A stretch of 37,820 bases of DNA from assembly GCA_001414345.1 (NCBI GenBank), contig LLCB01000432.1:1-37820 (forward strand), in the 5' to 3' direction. The translations under genes were made by a program, and so were the position numbers. This document shows, in pieces, positions 10,959 to 23,569 of this stretch. Each line of letters begins with the position of its first letter. Within the stretch, counting starts at the first letter, position 1. The notes beneath the pieces were generated by a model that saw only the letters and a list, made by a program, of their open reading frames with translations, did not search any database and was not told where the DNA came from. The stretch is from Hymenoscyphus infarciens (Eukaryota; Ascomycota; Leotiomycetes; Helotiales; Helotiaceae).

Positions 10959-11915
10959 TTATTTTCCGAGAAGACCAAACAGAAACGAAGAAGCTCGATC
11001 TACTGGCGCCTCTCGCCTAATTTCTCTCCGGGTCTCGAAATCCACCACAAGTTTCTGTCCAACGCCTTCATTTGAACCTACATGCACCTTAACTGAACGA
11101 AATGAGGGATTTCCATTCTCTTCTGCGGGTTCTCCATGGAATTTTACCATCGACTGGAGGTTGGGACTTCCTGCCATTTGGCTAAGCAATTCTTGAGACT
11201 TCGGGCTTCGAGGGGGAGATCCTGGGAAAAGTGTGTCTTCTCGCTGTGTAATCAACGCCAAACTAGTGGGCTCGATGTTGTCGTCCTGCGTAAGAGATTG
11301 TTCCATTTTTCCTCCCGCGTCTTCTTCAGCTTCAGACGGCGTATTTCCCACGTCATGTTCGGTTGTAGAGGCCTTGACACATTGTCGCTTTGGTAGAACC
11401 TTCATGGATTCTTCTGGCATGTCCATACCATGGGTGTCGCTTTCTTCTTTGATCCTAGATCTCCTCTCGATTCTCCACCTTACTCTGTTCAGTATATCGT
11501 CAAGAGTCTCCTGGACAAGAGAACCGATCTCTTCGTTGGAAGGAAACACGTCCCATGTATATCCCGGACGCTCTTTTCTCCAAAAGCTGTCTTCCTCCAA
11601 TATTCCATTCAGCTGTTCAGTCACGACTCCACGTATATGTTTCTTCAGCTTCCTAAATGTCGCTATTTTTGGACTCTGGGAATCAGTCTTTCGAAGCTGC
11701 AAATCTTGTTCTTGGTCTTTGGGAGGGTCTTTAACAGCCGAGAATGTTGATGGATGCTGAGACTTGTGATAATCGCCACGAGCTCCATCGGAAACCGGTT
11801 GCCAGATAGAGGTCTTTGGCACGCTCGAGTTGTCCGATAATTTGCGCTTGCGACCTCGGACCATGGTTTTTGTTGATTGCGAAGGCTGGTTCGTTGTGTG
11901 GATATGGGATAGCAA
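10959..11915 (-). CDS. Basic hypothetical protein, probably nuclear
   Basis: A single uninterrupted frame encodes 318 aa, or 301 aa if the second Met (residue 18, MVRGRKRKL) is the start. The latter looks better because the first 17 residues are nondescript. A basic cluster RGRKRKL (20-26) could be a nuclear localisation signal. A predicted helical region spans about residues 83-157 (FRKLKKHIRGVVTEQLNGIL...LVQETLDDILNRVRWRIERR). It is followed by an acidic/Ser-rich stretch and SP/SPK sites (PGSPPRSPKSQELL), which suggests phosphorylation by proline-directed kinases. I do not recognise a family. It is convergent with the lectin gene (3' ends 314 bp apart). Confidence 0.6.
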   Translation of the reverse strand: MLSHIHTTNQPSQSTKTMVRGRKRKLSDNSSVPKTSIWQPVSDGARGDYHKSQHPSTFSAVKDPPKDQEQDLQLRKTDSQSPKIATFRKLKKHIRGVVTEQLNGILEEDSFWRKERPGYTWDVFPSNEEIGSLVQETLDDILNRVRWRIERRSRIKEESDTHGMDMPEESMKVLPKRQCVKASTTEHDVGNTPSEAEEDAGGKMEQSLTQDDNIEPTSLALITQREDTLFPGSPPRSPKSQELLSQMAGSPNLQSMVKFHGEPAEENGNPSFRSVKVHVGSNEGVGQKLVVDFETRREIRREAPVDRASSFLFGLLGK

Positions 11916-12569
11916 CTTTTGCGTTCAAAGTGCGGCCGGTTTGAGAATAGTTTCTGGGCAGGCAGCTCATGTTGATATAACCTTGGGTGTCATGCTCTGG
12001 AGGATCCTGGCTTTCCGGTTTTTTCTTTCAACAATTCCACCTGAGTCTCTGTCAAAGTCCAAAGAGGAGCTTTGACCTTTTGGGTTTTCAATTGTTTTAA
12101 CTTATATCCATAAAGGAAGAAGTGATTCGAGGTCGCTTGATGGTTCTCGATAAGTTAAAAATTTAGGGTAAGTAACGTTTAGATAAACCAGAGAAGACGA
12201 CAGAACAGCCCAGAAGTAAACCTTGAAGCTGTTTTTTTGACGTTTTCGGGGTTTCCATGACCATCTAAATCTATATCATAGAAAGTATTTTGTGCTCTCT
12301 TAGGAGGATCACCAAGACGGAACCGTTCCTGATAATTTTCACTGGTTGAATTTTTGGTAGAAAAGGGGAGCGGTCACTTACAAATTTCAGCTCGTAAAGC
12401 AAGGCTCAACATCCAAGTCTAAAATAGAACTCTCAAACACTTTACTCACATTATCTTATGAATTGAGGTCTTAAAACTAGTTCAAGCAAAGTTTCTAAAT
12501 ATATTCTAAACAAAAATGACTCCATTCTATATGCTACAAGCCCCCCCCCAAAAACCAACGGATCCCTGA
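11916..12569. other. Intergenic region between two minus-strand genes
   Basis: It holds the presumed promoter of the gene ending at 10959 and the 3' region of the hydrolase at 12570. A run of nine C lies at 12541-12549. No other feature was seen. Confidence 0.4.
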
Positions 12570-13439
12570 CTAAGCAAAAGCCTCGATTGCAGCGGCGAAA
12601 CCAGTAGGATCTTGAACGGGGGCGAAATGGCTGACATCCTTCAACATTACCAACGAACTTCCGGTGATCACCTTATTCAAATGAGCTGGAACCTCCAAGT
12701 TAACAGCTTCGTCATGATCGGCACCAACAATTTGTACTTTGCTGCCATCAATAGTTGCCAATTGCGCATCCGTGAATTGAGGAAGTGTAGCTTCCAAAGT
12801 ACCCACTCTGGTTGCAAAATCCGTGAAGTTGGCCTTGGGTTGGAGAGTAGCATACTCAGTAGCGCAAGTAGTGAGGAATTGCGAGTAGATTGCAGTATCT
12901 GTGAAGGTGGCATTTGAATCTTCTGGTTTCTGGAAGCCGGCAAAGACAAAGGCTTTGCTGATGGTGGCGGAAATGGTGGTGTTTAGTAGCGAAGCGAGAG
13001 TAGTAGCAGCTCCATCACTCCATCCAACATAGATGGACTTGGTAATACCTTCGGATTGGAGTAGAGCATGGGTATCCTGGGCGAATTGATCGAAGGTAAA
13101 GCTTTCACCGGCTTTATATGTTGATCTTCCATGTCCTCTTCGGTCTACTGCCAGGATGTAGCGGGTTTTCATGAGGATTTTAATGACGTCTCCGAAATAA
13201 GCTGAGTATCCGAGACCACCGTGAATGAGAACTAAAGGTTCACCACCAGCTGCTTCGTTGTATTTCTGGAACCATAAAGCGGCTCCATCTTTGGTGAAGG
13301 AATCGGTGCTGATTGGTGATGGTAAGGCTGGGGTTGCGGGGAGAGTCTCCCAAGGGGCAGTCGCCCGAACGGCAACTGGGGAGGCTTGGACGGATGCAAG
13401 GAAGGCAAGTGCCAATGTAGAGAATGTGAATTGAACCAT
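12570..13439 (-). CDS. Secreted alpha/beta-fold hydrolase
   Basis: An intronless 289-aa frame. Residues 1-19 are a signal peptide (MVQFTFSTLALAFLASVQA), so the enzyme is predicted to be secreted. The alpha/beta hydrolase core is complete: oxyanion loop HGGLGYS (73-79), DRRGHGRST (99-107), nucleophile elbow GWSDG with Ser141, acid candidate Asp241 or Asp243 in GADHDEAV, and His271 in DVSHFAPV. The GWSDG elbow and HGG...RRGHGRS pattern resemble the valacyclovir-hydrolase/proline-iminopeptidase-like branch rather than lipases. The substrate is unknown. Four N-glycosylation sequons (NTT, NAT and two NFT/NTT-type) fit secretion. The protein has no lid insertion and is of normal family length. It stands alone between the hypothetical gene and the tRNA. 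Confidence 0.9.
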   Translation of the reverse strand: MVQFTFSTLALAFLASVQASPVAVRATAPWETLPATPALPSPISTDSFTKDGAALWFQKYNEAAGGEPLVLIHGGLGYSAYFGDVIKILMKTRYILAVDRRGHGRSTYKAGESFTFDQFAQDTHALLQSEGITKSIYVGWSDGAATTLASLLNTTISATISKAFVFAGFQKPEDSNATFTDTAIYSQFLTTCATEYATLQPKANFTDFATRVGTLEATLPQFTDAQLATIDGSKVQIVGADHDEAVNLEVPAHLNKVITGSSLVMLKDVSHFAPVQDPTGFAAAIEAFA

Positions 13440-13604
13440 TTTGTCGAAAAAGAGAAAAAGAATTTACTGAAAAAGTCTCGAGTTGAAAAACGAATGTGTG
13501 TTGCCTTGACTTGTATGAGATACAGCTTAGCTTGAAGGAAGACTGCTTAGCTTGAACCTGAAGAGGGTGGAGAGAAAAGAATTCTTGATGTGCATTCCCT
13601 CTTC

Positions 13605-13612
13605 AATATATA
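13605..13612 (-). promoter_or_regulatory. Possible TATA box of the hydrolase gene
   Basis: TATATATT on the minus strand, about 166 bp upstream of the ATG. The intervening leader has pyrimidine-rich tracts and a short direct repeat (GCTTAGCTTGAA, twice between about 13525 and 13560). Placement is by inspection only. Confidence 0.35.
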
Positions 13613-14183
13613 CTTTTTCTCCGGACTTCTCGGATGCCCCCGAATGCCACGGATCCTTGACCGACCAAGTCCGAATTTATTAAGTTCGTCTCGAAACAGT
13701 CATTTTCAGTGTGGCTAAACTGATCTTTTCTTGGACTGTGCTTCTTTTTGTTCGGAAAAGGGGTGCGAAGTTTAAAATATTCCCAATGTGAATTTTGAGT
13801 TTGCTTTCTGAAACCCGCGAGATTGGATGACCCACCCCACCAAGCCCGCCGCAGGGCAAGTGAAGCACTTTTGACACTTCTAAATTTGGATTGGAAGAAA
13901 GCTAAAAGTTCCGGTAGTTGTAGAAGAGTTACTAATCCAAAGCCACGTTGTGAACTTGTTGTATGAAAAAGAACCTTTCTCTCATACGATAAGCGAAATC
14001 TTCAAGCGTAGGAAAAGGGGAAGGATCTCCATTTAAAACCTCTTTCTCCACTAAAATCCACGTGCTAAACTCACACAAGCTTCCTTACAAATCAGGAGCA
14101 AATTTTCAAAGTAGGAAAAGAGTATTCCTCCAATCCCACAACATGACGACAAAAAAGGTACAACAAATGTTGAAATCAAGATT

Positions 14184-14190
14184 AAAAAAA
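14184..14190 (-). terminator. RNA polymerase III terminator of tRNA-Gly
   Basis: Seven T residues on the minus strand, 14 nt beyond the tRNA discriminator base. This is a standard Pol III stop signal. Confidence 0.8.
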
Positions 14191-14204
14191 GTTTTGAAGG
14201 TGTA

Positions 14205-14298
14205 TGCAACCGCCGTGAATCGAACACGAACCTCCACCTGACTTAGCTCCAGAAGGAGACTTGGAAGGGTGGAATCCTAACCATTGGACCACGGAAGC
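14205..14298 (-). tRNA. tRNA-Gly(TCC) with a 22-nt intron
   Basis: Read on the minus strand: D-arm GTCC/GGAT with loop AATGGTTA; anticodon stem CCACC/GGTGG closing loop CTTCCAA with anticodon TCC (plus-strand 14263-14265), hence glycine; T-arm TCGTG/CACGG with loop TTCGATT; discriminator A. The 3' half of the anticodon stem is reached only after removing 22 nt (14240-14261), which sits at the canonical position 37/38. The mature length is 72 nt. The internal A box (TGGTCCAATGG) and B box (GTTCGATTC) are intact and a T7 terminator follows. The acceptor stem is odd: GCTTCCG faces CGGTTGC, giving T:T mismatches at 3-70 and 4-69. It may be a working divergent gene or a decaying copy. Confidence 0.85.
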
Positions 14299-16463
14299 TT
14301 GAGACATCCAAGTTGTTCTTGAATGATGTACAGCTTTTCTTATTTGAACAAACGAAGATAAAACTACGGAGGAAAACTTTCTTCTCCGTTGCCCCTAGTG
14401 CCCCACTTAAGCTATAAGCGTGACTTATGTTAAAGAGAGATATGACATACATATAAATGATATATATTCCACACACCACAATCTCTTGGATTAGCCTTTG
14501 ACCAAGAAGCGAGAAATATTTTTGTAGGTCACATTAGTGAAAGTGAATGATGGAAAACGTGATGGATAAATCACATGATTGTTCGTAAATCTTACAGCGC
14601 CTGTTTTGTAGAAAGGTTAGTCTGAGGAGCAGCTAAGACCCAAAACCGGATGAATACTAAGTTCTTGCTTTATTTTAGTGAGATCTTGATATTCTCAGAG
14701 CTTACTGCATAGTAAAATGTAGATAAATCTATTAAAAAAAATTGTCCTAATCCCGCTTAGTAGATACTTTCGATCATATATTTGGCAGAACTACTCGTAT
14801 GATAAAATAATTTGGTGCAATCCCAGCTCCCGCCTTTATTTGAGCACCACGAGAGACACTGGGAGTGGCTGAAAGAGTTCGACGAAGAAAACAAGGCAAA
14901 ATTTCGATAAATTAATTAAGAGGCTCCCTTGTTTGTCGAAAATAATACTACGTCGAATAGTATTAGACATTCAATAGTAACTTAGAACCACCCTCTTTTC
15001 CGAATTGGTGTTCCCATATTCTTTCTTGGAAGTTGGCAGAAGCATTAGCCTCGAACTAAAAGACAGTAAAAACTTGCACGTTGTCATCCTCAGGCGATAT
15101 GCTGTGAAACAATAGGACTCTTTGGCAATGTTTAGTTAGTCGAAGCATGCAAGCTTCCTGTTGAGACTCACACCTGAAAAAGCGAAGGAGTAAAAGCCCA
15201 GAAGTATTTTAAATTGAGAAGACTGAGGAAACAGTGCAACAGTAATACCAAGACAGGGGGGTTTCAACCTGGCAATTGACTGAACGAGACATATTTCGAG
15301 TTTTGGGAAGTCGACTTGATGAACATTGAGGTTGCGCATTGCTAAGAGAGTCGACGTGGAATAGCGTGGAGTTCATGGGGCCTCTAAACGAGCAAATTGT
15401 TGTTGAAAAAGCGAACGACGAAACGATGGAGGCAGTAATCCGGAGTTCTGCAGAATGCCTCGAGGTACAGAATTCGGACTTCTATGGATACACCCAAAAA
15501 TTTTCAACAGCGCTCGGTTGTCGTGTTGTGTTCAAGTGTAAACCGCTCATATTTCATGCCAGCCTTTAATTAACATGCCAGTATTCGAGGTTGCGCATAA
15601 TATATCGCAAACGTATAGAATGGGGATAATGTGCAAGCCAAATGTTTGCCGTTGCTTTCTCTCAACTCCCTGTGTATATAGTGGTGGTTAGCAGGTCATG
15701 TTGCAAACCTAAACAAGAAACAAGGAAACAACTTTGGTGGCTGGAAAGGAGATACATACTGATGCACAATTTTTTTTATTGATTTGATGAACGCCAACGT
15801 TCCAGGTTTCTTGTGAAGTCACAACGGTTGGTGGATGTGAAATCTCAATTAGATTATCTTCGAAGAATAACCGGTGGGTGTAGAAATCAACGTGTCACGA
15901 AAACTCTCACTTCAATATATACAATATATCATATGCCAACAGTCCCTGATAATGTTTGGGATGAAGATTTCATTCCAGTGACGTCGAGTGTTTGGTGTTG
16001 AAGACATAGCTGAGAACGGATGCCCAAAAGGACACCTGTTCTAGCCAGGTGTTAACTGATGATTTCAAAGATATTCTTGGTTGTAAGACGGTCGTCAGTG
16101 TAAGATTATGGGGCTATGCGTCGCGTGCATATTTGACTCTTATGGATATGAGTTGTGGAACGTTACGACAACCGTGCAATCTAACCACTTCCCATGTGTA
16201 TTCCAGCAGGGAATTCCAACTTGTCTCCAGGTAATAGGGCTGCAGATCATTGTGCCACGCACCTGAGCATAAGCTGAAGAGGTTCGCCCCGTACGTTTGA
16301 GGGGAGGATCATTGGCAGTACATTCAGTTACCTCCAAATCCGGATATGTTCCCGAGTTTCCATGAAGAAAGATCTTCTTCTCAAAAGGGCACTTGTACGC
16401 ACGAAGAACAAGACCGGCGAAGAGTTAAGTCTAATGGAGACAGCGGGTTTCCAACATCCTTGG
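14299..16463. other. 2.1-kb stretch without a recognisable gene
   Basis: Base composition is mostly normal. Short open frames (15339-15569, 15813-16001, 16049-16234, all on the plus strand) lack family resemblance and no plausible intron joins them into a longer protein. The right end abuts the Copia LTR. Eroded gene sequence is possible but cannot be shown. Confidence 0.4.
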
Positions 16464-16593
16464 TGCTGAACATCCGTACCTGTTACGTGATGTGGGTCTT
16501 CCTAAACCCTCTTATATATAAGTAGAGAGCAATTCCCTTCTAGAATTATTTAAGTAATATAATTATATTAAACCTTATACTATCCTTTTAATA
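16464..16593 (+). repeat. 5' LTR of the Copia element
   Basis: 130 bp. It shares GTCTTCCTAAACCCTCTT and TAAGTAATATAATTATAT with the 3' LTR. It is followed by GGTTATAAGCC, which could be a damaged primer-binding site, though this is not certain. Confidence 0.85.
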
Positions 16594-17789
16594 GGTTATA
16601 AGCCTAGAATTCTACTCTAGACTTATTAATTAAATTACTACTAAGTCTCTAAATAATTCCTTAACCTAGTATAAGCGTATTCTACTAATAGATATATAAG
16701 TTATTATAATTTAAAAACAGGATCCCTTATATCTATTATACCTAGTATTACTACCTCTAATTTATCTTAATATATATTATAATAAAAGTGCTAAGGTACC
16801 TAAGTACTAAAATGCTAGGTCGACCTCTAACCTAGTCTATATAGCTTCTTAGTAGTAAAAAACTTAGCGACTTTAAAGAAGTTAAAAACACTAACTTCTT
16901 AATATACTACCTAGATAGCTTATAAAATTATATTAATATAAGCGAAAAATTTAAAATAAATATATTAGAAGAAATAAGGTCTTAGAAGATTACTAAGAGC
17001 TAATTTAGGATAAGTTAAGAAAGGCTAGAAGTAGTCTTAAGAAGGCGCTTCCTAGCCTATTAAATAATAAAGAAGATAAGATAGTACTTATCTATATTAT
17101 ACTTTAAATCTAATCTTTTTCTCTATTATACTTAAACTCTTCTTTAAACTTATCTTAAACACTTTTATAAAGACGACCTACTTAAAGACTCTAACTATAT
17201 ACCTTCTAATCTAGAATCTAAATCTAAAACCGAATCTGAAACTAATACTAGCTCTAATACTACTAAATTATCTTTATTAGAAAACGAACTTCTTCTTTCT
17301 CCTCTAAGCTTTATAAATATCTTTAGACTCTATGTTAAAGAACCTTTACTTATTACTCTTATCTCCTCTACTCCTAGCCTACCTAGCTCTTCTTAATTAT
17401 ATCTACTAAAAATTAAACTTAGAATAATATCTAAGAGCTTAATAAAGCTAACTAAACTAAATAAGAAAGATAAGTCGTCGACGGCCTCTATATTAAAGAC
17501 TACTACTATAAGTAGCTTATTATCTATAAAAAGTAGTAACTAGATACCCTCTTAGTAGTATAAGCTATAGGTCCTAGATAAGCTATTATCCTAGAGCTAA
17601 TAGTAGCTAAGAAGAAAGAATATAGAAAGGAGAATAAAGAATAAGTTAAATTCTTAGACGTTAGATCCTATATAATATGTAGTAAGTATAGCTTCTTAGC
17701 TAAGAACTATATTAAGAACGATAGTAATAATGTCTTATAACTTCTTATAAAACTTAAGAATAGATTTTAGTCTAAAGAATTAATATAAT

Positions 17790-20700
17790 TTAATCGACTT
17801 ATAAGTGAGCTCTTATTCTTATAGCTTAACGCCTTCGCCTCTATCTAAGAGTATAACTCTTAGTTCCTCTAGATCGATTATAAGCTCTTACTTATCTTAC
17901 TAGATGCTAAACTTAAAGATCCTTAGTTTAGCCGACTCTATATATTTAGCCTTACTCTAGTATATAACACTTTTAAAGGATATTAGGCCTAGACTTATAA
18001 CTACGTTAATAATACTAGCTATATTATACCTATTAGTAAACTTATAGTAGTAGTCTAAAAGAAGGAATAGTATATAACTATAGATACTAATAACATAATA
18101 ATAGGTATACTCGCTTATAAATAATCTAGAACTAATAAAATACTAAAATATATATATTATAGTAAAATGTATTATTTAGAAGTAAACTATATTAAGAAAC
18201 ATCTTTATCTAAAGCTAGCTTATAATAAGCGAATAGCTAATAAGGCGGCTATAAAAGCTACTAAACATAAGAAGCGTTCTTACTTCTAAAGCGATATCTA
18301 GGATTAAGAAAAGAAGTTAAAAGATAAGAATACTAAGACTACTACTATAGTATTTATAAGACTATCGGTTATTAACTAAAACAACGAAGCCGACTACTAC
18401 TCTGTCTCTTATTAGGCCTAGATAGTATACCTTATACTAAACCTTAAAGTACTAAGAGCCTCGACGCCTAAATCCTTATTATAAAGATAGATTATTAATA
18501 GTAGATACTCTAAATCTATCTATTATTAAAAGTTACTCTTTATAAATCTAGAGCCTCTAGACTCTAATAAACTATAAGTAGTAGTAGGTATTAATAGAAT
18601 ACGATTACCTATTATCTCTATAGGAATAGTAAAGTTAGTTATAGAAATAGAAACTAGACTATAGATACTACTACTCTCTAATATACTCTACTACTCTACT
18701 CTAGAAGCTAACCTTCTTTCTTTTTTATAGCTATTAAATAAGAGGCTCTAGATAGACTTATAGAAAACATATAGGTATATTTAGACTCTACTAAATACTA
18801 AAACCCTATATATCTATAAACTTACTATTAAAGGCAACCTCTAGATATTAATACTAGGAACTCTTCCTAGTACTATAATTTAGCTTATAAGGTGTAAAGA
18901 ACTTCTAGTACTTCTAAGCTAATATAAGCTTCTACTACGCTCTCGCCTATACTTTAAAATATTAGCTAAAGCTTAGATTACCTATACTAATAAGCTAGTA
19001 AATATAACTTAGTATACTTACTTAGGATATATAAGCGATAAAGTAATTAAGATACTTTATAAAAGATCTTATAGTATAGATAAAAAGACATATATAGAAG
19101 GCTATATCTATACTATTTATATAGAAGGGTATATAAAATCAGTTCCTTATTTAGGCTATATAGAGCCTAGACGTTACTCTATAGAATTAGTATATATAGA
19201 CGTTATAGGCTCTCTAAAACCTAGGCTATTTAGTTTTTAATACTAGGTATACTTTTATTATAATAAAATAAAAGACGTAGAAGCTTATAATATAAAATAT
19301 AAAAGCGATATATTAGCTTATTTTAAGGAATATAAGACTATCTATAAGCGCCTTAAACAACGGATCTATTATATTTATAGTAATAATAGAGGTAAATATA
19401 TTAGTACTACCTTTGATAAATATCTTAAAGAAGAAGATATTATACTTAAAACTATAATCCTAAATAATCTTAAGATAAATAAAGCTATTAAACACCTAGG
19501 CTAAACTTTATAGTAAATAGTAGAGATAATAAGAAGATACTACCTTAACTTTCGTACTAACTACTTTTAGCTTAAATTATTATAAACCTCTATCTATCTT
19601 TACTAAAGATATATTTATATAGCTATTAAAATTTCCCTCTTTAAGACTATTACTAGCTTATACTCTTATATTAATTATTTAAGAATTATAGAGTTATAGT
19701 ATATAGTTCTTAAAAACAATCTTAAAAAGAGTAAGCCTAAAGAGGCTTAAACCTTTTTTAGACGCCTAATAGGCTATAAAGGAGATTATATTAAGTAGAT
19801 CTAGACTACTAATAAGAAAATCGTTTAAGCTAATAATATTTATATTAACGAAATATAAGTTAACTTATAAGAGAAAGAACTAGTACTTAAAGTCTCTACC
19901 TCTAAGATTACTCTAGACTAATAACTTAATAAAGTAGATCTTAATTAATAACGAAGTAAGAACCTCGAAGCTAACCTTATATTTAAAATTAAGAGAGCTA
20001 CTGTAGATACTACTAAAGTAGTTATAAAGCTAATTAAGAAGTCTTATAAATATAAGTTATAAACTATTAGTAGAATATGTTAGTAGAAGATAAAAGATTA
20101 AAGACCTATACTTCTAGAAGGAAGAGGTTAAACAAAGAAACCACGAGTATACCTAAGACTAAGCTACTTACTACCTAAGCTCGAAGGCTCTAGATTTATA
20201 AAGCTATCTAATAATTTAGAAAACGACATCCTAGTACTTTATTAAAACAAAGAAGTAACACCTCTACTTACTCTACTATCACCGCCGAAGCTAATAATCG
20301 TTATATACTATAATCTAGCTATATCTACTACTATAAGAGTATTAAGGTTATAAGCACGTTAGAAGTTATAACCCTCTATAAACGACGATAGCTCTAATCT
20401 TAGTAGTCTAAAAACCTTATTAGACAATATAGCGGACTATATAGACGACTATAGCCTTTAACTAGCACTCTTATCTAACCTACTACTATTCGCTCTTATC
20501 TATTAACTGATCGACGAGACCTACTTTATAGTAGTACTACTAGCTTAGGTATAAAATAACGTTTTTAAGCCCTAAACCTATAAACAGGCTTATATATATA
20601 CTAAAGCTTAAAAGTAGATAGAAGCTAAAAATAAGAAGATCGATTCTATTAAGGAAAACGATACCTAGGAGAAGGTCGAGAGACCTATAAACTAAAGGGT

Positions 20701-22107
20701 TCTTATAAGTAGATAGGTCTATAAACTTAAGATAGGTAATAAAGGCTAGATTATTTAGTATAAGGCTTACTAGGTAGTTCATAGCTTTAAATAAGAAGAA
20801 GGTATTAACTTTAATAAAACTTTTACTACTATTATAAAGCTTATAAGTTATAAACTTATATTTACAATCGCTACTACTTTAAACTAAGAGATTAAGTAAA
20901 TAGATATAAAAACTATATTCTTATATAGAGATATTAAAGAAGAAGTCTATATAGAGTTTCCTAATAGTAAAAGAGATAATATAAAAGTCTATAAACTTAA
21001 AAAGGTACTTTATAGTTTAAAGCAGGTATTTAAAGTCTAGTATAACACTCTTTATAGTTTCTTAAAAACCTTAAGTTTTAAACCTCTTAACATAGATACT
21101 AGCGTCTTCTACTATAAAGATATTATTATTATAGCCTATATTAACGACCTCCTTATTACTAGAGGATTAATATAGGAAATTAACAAAGTAAAAAAGGTAT
21201 TAAACACTTGCTTTAAAATATTAGATCTTAGTCTAGTAGCCTACTATCTAGGTATAACAGTGACTTAAGATAGAGAACGCTAAACACTTTACTTAAAATA
21301 ATAAGCCTATATTAAAAAAATACTTTATAACTTTGATATACTTAAAGCTAAGATATATTATATGTTAATAGAAGTAAATAATTATCTTATAAGTGTCTCT
21401 AAAGACTATGAGACGTCGAAGACTTTTAGATGTTAATATTAGTCTATAATAGGCTTACTTATATACGCTATACTTAGTACTTAACTAGACATTACCTACT
21501 CTATGTCTATTATAAGTAGATTCTTGTCTAATCTAACTAATAAACATTAGATAGTAGTAAAACGAATTATACGTTATCTTAAAAGTACTATAAGCTATGA
21601 CTTAGTGTTTTAAGGTAAGCTTAAGAGACTTATAGGCTATTTAGATGCTAACTAGGCTAGATACTATAAAACTAGACGATCTACTTCTAGATACCTCTTT
21701 AATATTAGTAGTAGTACTATCTTATAGTTATCTAAAAGATAAGCTATAGTCTTACTATTCTTATATAAAGTAGAACTTAAGAGGGAGATAAATACTATAA
21801 ACGAAGCTATTTAGCTACGACGTCTCCTAGACTAGCTTATCCTAGAAACCGAACTAAGGGTTATTATAGTAATCCTCTATAATAATTAAGAGGCTATAGT
21901 ACTTATAAAAAACCTTATCTACTATAACTATACTAAGTATATCGCTACCTAAGACGCTAAAGTTAGAGAAGTATAAGCTAAAAGATATATAAACCTTATA
22001 TTTATTAGTATAAAAGAGTAAGTAGTAGATAGACTTATAAAACCTCTTCTTAGAAATGCTTTTAAGAAGTTCTAATTCTTAATAGGTATTAAGAAGAGAG
22101 GTGTCTA
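17790..22107 (+). pseudogene. Copia gag-pol polyprotein remnant, many stops
   Basis: One plus-strand coding frame can be followed for over 4 kb despite many TAG/TAA codons at former Trp or Gln positions. Readable blocks: a gag zinc knuckle with Cys-to-Tyr changes (18143-18200); protease WIINS (18487 on); integrase ELVYID (19183) and the YSNNRGKY remnant of HSDNGGEY (19375-19400); reverse transcriptase start (20740-20950); KKVLYSLKQ (21000), where the Trp of AWYD is now TAG; catalytic YVDD now AYIND (21134-21154); RNase H KRIIRYL (21560) and TRRSTSRYLF (21675); a final block RNAFKKF near 22070. No part can give a full-length protein. Coding similarity may begin before 17790 but I could not fix the start. 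Confidence 0.85.
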
Positions 22108-23219
22108 AAAGCTTAGTAGAGTATTACTATTACCTTATACTTATTTAAAAATACTATAGAGCTATATCTAATACTTTAAAGAAAATAAAGAAAGGTTATA
22201 TAATATACTCTTTATACTTATACTATTATATTTTTAGATACTAAAGAATAGATCTAGTACTTAAAAAACGTTTTTTATCATAGTTTTTAAAAGTTATATA
22301 ACTATATAGTATAAATTATAAGAGGAGATTATATTACTAAGACTAACGATTTATATTACGTGGTTAGCTATCTAATACCTTAGCTATTATACTAACTACT
22401 TATATATACCTAATACTTAAAATATCTTATAATTAACTCTCTCTCTATTATCTATAAATTATCTCTTTAGATACTTACTCTACTTAAAAAATATCGAATA
22501 CTAGAATCGCTCTAGATATAACTCTTAAGAAGTTAAAAGCTATTACTCTCTTAAAAGAACCCTTCTTTAACTTTATAAATATTAATACTTAATACCTAAA
22601 ACTCCTATTACCTAGAAGTCTAAAGACTAACTCTACTAGTTATAATATCTAGTATTACTTATCTAAAATTAATAATACCTATAATAGAGTATACTTACTC
22701 TACTAGATTATATAATACTCTATTACCTATTATATAAAGTAGAAAAAGGTAAACTAGTAAGATAATATAAATAAGTACTACCTCTTATTTAAATACTTCT
22801 TATATATCTTTAGCCTAGACTAAATTAAGTCTTAAGATATAATTATTACACTTATAGTTACTTAGATAGAAACCTAGGTTAAAATAAACCGGTTATAATA
22901 CCTTACTATATTATAGTATACCTAGGTTATAGTTATTAAACGAAAACTCCTTATAGGTCTACGACTTCTTATTCTAGATACTAATACTAAAGTCGAGTAT
23001 TAAGATACTAATATTATCCCTTTTATAAGTCTACTTAGTATATAAAGAAAATTCATCGACTATCTATAAAAGAATAGAGGTATAAGAAACCTTAATATTT
23101 AGATTAGTAGAGGAGGTAATACTAGCCTAGTTAGGAGATGTCTAGCTATCTTAAGTCACTTTATTTAAGACCTTGCTAGTAACTAGGACTACCTTAAATA
23201 GTGGCCTTAGAGTCCTAGT
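22108..23219. other. Copia 3' region, left part, degraded
   Basis: This sequence lies between RNase H and the nested LTR element. It is heavily AT-rich, with frames on both strands that stay partly open if TAG/TAA are read as former Gln/Trp codons. I could not identify a protein or decide the strand. It is continuous with 26808-27830 once the nested element and one CTAGT are removed. Confidence 0.5.
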
Positions 23220-23569
23220 TGTAACGGCACGAAATACACACAACTATAGAAGAGGTATATAGGAGTGCGTTTGGCAGAATGACGTATGTAAATACTAGGC
23301 TCTAATACGGAAGAAAAGGCTAAACTAGCCTTTTCTAACTCTAGGAGTAAGCTGCTATATATAAGAGGTTCGAACGATAAAAAGGGGTACGAAACCGAAC
23401 AACGACATACGTCGGCTAATACAAAAGCCCGAACCCTACGAAGTACGTCCGAAAGCCTGGACGGACGTAACCTTCCTAAATTAGACAATGTAAAACAACA
23501 ACTGCCGAAAGCTAATATGTACGGCATATGCCACGTAATATCGGCTATATAGGACGGCATGCCGTCACA
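23220..23569 (-). repeat. LTR of copy 2 (3' LTR in element orientation)
   Basis: 350 bp. It contains a perfect 14-bp palindrome GACGGCATGCCGTC at its right end (23553-23566) and an imperfect TACGTCC...GGACGTA hairpin near 23445-23470. Confidence 0.9.

Noticed and set aside
14243..14479. 78-aa minus-strand frame
   Set aside because: It overlaps the tRNA-Gly gene and has no protein-like features.
20540..20782. Minus-strand hydrophobic open frame of 80 aa
   Set aside because: It is the antisense shadow of the Copia pol frame, which is readable on the plus strand here up to the reverse transcriptase.
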